DNA of 9,062 nt from Nitrospina sp. (GTDB lineage: Bacteria; Nitrospinota; Nitrospinia; Nitrospinales; VA-1). Numbering within the stretch: position 1 is the stretch's first letter; the number at the start of each line of letters is the position of its first letter. The notes beneath the pieces were generated by a model. The model was given only the letters and a program-made list of their open reading frames with translations, ran no database searches and was not told the DNA's origin. The position numbers and the translations under genes are program-made. Positions 6,723 through 9,062 of this stretch are shown piece by piece. The stretch lies in NCBI GenBank assembly GCA_018665625.1, contig JABJCF010000379.1:1-9062 (forward strand). The letters run 5' to 3'.

Positions 6723-7463
6723 ATGAGATTAAAGAATAAAACAGCAATCATCACAGGAGGAGCAACAGGAATTGGCTTGGCCACAGCACGTGCTTTTTGC
6801 CGAGAGGGCGCAAAAGTAATCCTATTTGGTCGAAGAAAAGAAAAACTCGAAGAAGCTGTCAAAGAGTTGGGCGACTCAGCCCTTTTTGTCCCGGGAGACA
6901 TGACCAACAGCGGCGACCTGGATCAACTGATTAATGAAGCATTGCATAATTTAAAAGGAATAGACATCCTGGTAAATAATGCAGGCTTGTTTAACAGTTC
7001 CCCATTACACGAAATTACTGATTCTCAATGGGATGAAATGATGGACATTAATATTCGGTCCGTTTTCCAGCTAACACGTCGGGTATTACCTGTAATGATG
7101 GCTCAGAAAAGGGGTAGCATAATTAATATCAGCTCTATCCTCGGTATCATCGCTGTGCCTCAAGTAGCGGCTTACAATGTTTCTAAAGGTGCAGTGAATC
7201 AGTTCAGTCGGTCGATAGCGGTTGAATATGGACCTTACAACATTCGCTCAAACTCAATTTGCCCTGGTTTAATAGAAACCGATATGACTGCGGATTTGAT
7301 GAAAGATGCCGCTTTGATGAAGGAGTGGAGCAAAGAATATCCTATTGGACGGTTTGGAAAACCGGAAGACATCGCTAACGGATGCCTGTATTTAGCCAGC
7401 GATGAATCCTCCTTTATAACTGGAGCCGTACTACCTATTGATGGAGGATTTACAGCACATTGA
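6723..7463 (+). CDS. Short-chain dehydrogenase/reductase (classical SDR, FabG-like)
   Basis: This 246-residue cytoplasmic oxidoreductase has a single Rossmann domain and the full classical SDR signature: the cofactor loop TGGATGIG (11-18), NNAG (85-88), active-site N110, S138 in INISS, and the Y151-xxx-K155 pair in AAYNVSKGA. It closes with PIDGGF (238-243), the usual C-terminal end. Arginines R37/R38 after the second strand (FGRRKEK) favour NADP(H) over NAD(H). Length is normal for the family. The substrate is not determinable; FabG-like 3-oxoacyl reductase and sugar or alcohol dehydrogenases share this pattern, and no fatty-acid synthesis genes are adjacent. The ATG lacks a strong Shine-Dalgarno (only a weak GAAG just before it), but the Rossmann strand begins immediately after, so the start is sound. 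It diverges from the 78-residue membrane gene and precedes gatB by 92 bases. Confidence 0.93.
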   Translation: MRLKNKTAIITGGATGIGLATARAFCREGAKVILFGRRKEKLEEAVKELGDSALFVPGDMTNSGDLDQLINEALHNLKGIDILVNNAGLFNSSPLHEITDSQWDEMMDINIRSVFQLTRRVLPVMMAQKRGSIINISSILGIIAVPQVAAYNVSKGAVNQFSRSIAVEYGPYNIRSNSICPGLIETDMTADLMKDAALMKEWSKEYPIGRFGKPEDIANGCLYLASDESSFITGAVLPIDGGFTAH

Positions 7464-7472
7464 GGACAAGCC

Positions 7473-7502
7473 TTGACGCGCACCCTGGCAAGTGACTAAA
7501 AT
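7473..7502 (+). promoter_or_regulatory. Candidate sigma-70-type promoter for gatB
   Basis: A -35 hexamer TTGACG (7473-7478, five of six) and a -10 hexamer TAAAAT (7497-7502, five of six) are separated by 18 bases. Transcription would start near 7509 and leave a leader of about 47 bases before gatB. The element begins just 10 bases after the reductase stop, which suggests gatB has its own promoter. Confidence 0.45.
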
Positions 7503-7555
7503 TAGAATCTCATAAAAAAACAGATCTCCTTGAATCGGATTTTTAAAATTTACCT

Positions 7556-8998
7556 ATGAAATATGAAACTGTAATTGGACTTGAAGTTCATGTCCAAATA
7601 AATACGAAAACCAAAATTTTTTGTTCTTGCTCAACAGAGTTCGGCAAACCACCCAACGCCAATACCTGTCCAATTTGTTTGGGAATGCCTGGGGTTCTTC
7701 CTGTGCTGAACAAGCAGTTCCTGGAATCGTCTATGAAAGCCTGTCTGGCGACGCATTGCACGATTGCGCCTATGAACCGTTTCGCCCGGAAAAATTATTT
7801 CTATCCAGACTTGCCAAAAGGTTATCAAATTTCTCAGTTTGAAGAACCCTTGGGCGTTAACGGACATATCAATATTTACCTCGATGGAACTAAAAAGCGA
7901 ATTGGGTTAACCCGCATCCATATGGAAGAAGATGCGGGCAAATTAATTCACGGGGAAAACCTGGGCAGCCCAGGAAATAGCTATGTAGACTTCAACCGCA
8001 CAGGAGTCCCTCTTTGTGAAGTCGTTAGCGAACCCGACTTAAGATCACCAGAAGAAGCACGGGCTTATCTTGGCGAATTGAAATCCATCCTTGAATACAC
8101 TGAAGTCAGCGATTGCAACATGGAAGAAGGAAGCCTGCGATGCGATGCCAATATTTCTATACGCCCTGAGGGTCAAAAAGAGTTGGGAACACGCACTGAA
8201 TTGAAAAACCTGAATTCCTTTAAGTTTGTTCAAAAAGCCATTGAGTACGAAGTGGACAGACAAACCCGGGTTCTGGAGCAAGGTGATAAAGTCATTCAAG
8301 AAACTCGTCTTTACGATTCAGATCGCGGGGAAACTTTTTCGATGCGAAGCAAAGAGGAAGCCCACGACTACCGTTATTTCCCAGATCCCGACCTCGTCCC
8401 TGTCCTTGTCGATGAACCCTGGATTGCTGAAATCCAGAAAACCATACCTGAACTGCCAGAAAAAAAGCGCAGCCGATTTGTAACGGAATACAGTATCCCT
8501 GAATACGATGCAGGCGTTCTAACCTCATCCAGAGAGCTTGCTGACTATTTCGAGAAATGCGCCTCTTTATTCTCAAAACCCAAAATAATCAGCAACTGGA
8601 TAATGGGCGATTTATTACGAGAGTTGAACAAAAGTAATAAGGAAATAATCGATTGTCCCGTTTCCCCTGAGGCTCTGGTCAATTTACTGAAATTAATTGA
8701 TGAGGGAGTGATCAGCGGAAACATTGCCAAAGGGGTATTTGAAGAAATGTATCATACCCAAAAAGAGCCTGCGGCAATTGTAGAAGAAAAAGGACTTAAG
8801 CAAATTACCGATGATGGTGCCATTGACGCAATGGTCGAAGAAGTTCTGCAAGCCAACCTGAGTCAGGTGGAGGAATATAAAGGTGGCAAGGAAAAGGTTT
8901 TGGGATTTCTGGTTGGGCAAGTCATGAAAGCCAGTAAAGGCAAAGCAAACCCTGGCGCAGTGAATAAGCTCTTGAAAGAAAAAATGGCATCCATGTAA
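7556..8998 (+). CDS. gatB: Aspartyl/glutamyl-tRNA amidotransferase subunit B
   Basis: GatB is the tRNA-binding and kinase subunit of the GatCAB complex. That complex converts Glu-tRNA(Gln) to Gln-tRNA(Gln), and Asp-tRNA(Asn) to Asn-tRNA(Asn), in bacteria lacking the matching synthetases. The 480 residues match the family from end to end. The N-terminus reads [12 protein letters not shown], a zinc site is formed by C23, C25, C38 and C41 (CSC...CPIC), and [19 protein letters not shown] (79-97) follows. The kinase-like core contains [13 protein letters not shown] (118-130), the family signature [18 protein letters not shown] (144-161) and [12 protein letters not shown] (190-201). The C-terminal YqeY-like domain ends with [27 protein letters not shown], which contacts tRNA. 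No Shine-Dalgarno precedes the ATG, but the conserved N-terminus starts right there. gatA and gatC are not in the window. The stop codon overlaps the next start by one base. Confidence 0.98.
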   Translation: MKYETVIGLEVHVQINTKTKIFCSCSTEFGKPPNANTCPICLGMPGVLPVLNKQFLESSMKACLATHCTIAPMNRFARKNYFYPDLPKGYQISQFEEPLGVNGHINIYLDGTKKRIGLTRIHMEEDAGKLIHGENLGSPGNSYVDFNRTGVPLCEVVSEPDLRSPEEARAYLGELKSILEYTEVSDCNMEEGSLRCDANISIRPEGQKELGTRTELKNLNSFKFVQKAIEYEVDRQTRVLEQGDKVIQETRLYDSDRGETFSMRSKEEAHDYRYFPDPDLVPVLVDEPWIAEIQKTIPELPEKKRSRFVTEYSIPEYDAGVLTSSRELADYFEKCASLFSKPKIISNWIMGDLLRELNKSNKEIIDCPVSPEALVNLLKLIDEGVISGNIAKGVFEEMYHTQKEPAAIVEEKGLKQITDDGAIDAMVEEVLQANLSQVEEYKGGKEKVLGFLVGQVMKASKGKANPGAVNKLLKEKMASM

Positions 8999-9062
8999 TG
9001 CAGAAACAATTGAAAATGAATTTAAGAATAATTTTTTTTACATTTGTTTTTCTATTTGGGTC
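8998..9062 (+). CDS. N-terminus of a probable exported protein (cut by window edge)
   Basis: An ATG at 8998-9000 shares one base with the gatB stop (TAATG overlap), and the frame stays open for 21 codons to the window end. The predicted start is basic ([10 protein letters not shown]) and then strongly hydrophobic (IIFFTFVFLFG), typical of a signal peptide or membrane anchor. A second in-frame ATG at 9016 is an alternative start. The overlap suggests translational coupling to gatB. Too little is visible to name the protein. Confidence 0.55.
   Translation, partial: MQKQLKMNLRIIFFTFVFLFG

Noticed and set aside
7471..7494. Hairpin CTTG...CAAG after the reductase stop as a terminator.
   Set aside because: Only four base pairs form, the loop is long and no T run follows. 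The same bases read better as a promoter for gatB.
1..9062. Mobile element, phage, CRISPR or defence system.
   Set aside because: No transposase, integrase, terminal repeats, regularly spaced repeats, tRNA-adjacent attachment sites or defence-type domains are visible on either strand.

Overview
This is a bacterial chromosomal window of moderately low G+C with compact gene spacing and AT-rich intergenic gaps. A bacterial-type gatB, an OmpR-family two-component pair and secreted SH3-repeat proteins point to a Gram-negative-like bacterium. The overall protein style would fit a marine lineage such as Nitrospinota or a neighbouring deltaproteobacterial-type group, but that is an impression and not a phylogenetic result. 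I see no rRNA, tRNA, CRISPR array, insertion sequence, integrase or phage gene, and no gene-free stretch longer than about 180 bases.

Layout. At the left edge, on the minus strand, lies the N-terminal part of a four-helix membrane protein with histidine motifs like those of heme-copper oxidase subunit I. Its upstream partner, 39 bases away, is a membrane-anchored family 2 glycosyltransferase that starts at TTG. Divergent from these, on the plus strand, are a secreted protein with two bacterial SH3 repeats and a complete NAD(P)-dependent aldehyde dehydrogenase. The dehydrogenase converges almost end to end with a minus-strand operon, read right to left: a 68-residue Cys/His-containing helical protein, an OmpR-type response regulator and a membrane histidine kinase. 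The three frames are separated by 0 and 2 bases, so they are probably translationally coupled. Further right is a 78-residue two-helix membrane protein on the minus strand, divergent from a plus-strand short-chain dehydrogenase/reductase. Next comes gatB, whose stop codon overlaps the start of a signal-peptide-bearing reading frame cut by the right edge.

How the genes work together. The clearest functional unit is the three-gene signalling operon, in which the small Cys/His protein is the unexplained member. The aldehyde dehydrogenase and the reductase are general redox enzymes whose substrates cannot be read from sequence. GatB is the tRNA-handling subunit of the Asp/Glu-tRNA amidotransferase, and its partners GatA and GatC are not in the window. 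I found no convincing multi-gene novel defence, mobile or biosynthetic system. The items most worth a second look are the small coupled protein in the two-component operon and the short heme-copper-like membrane protein.
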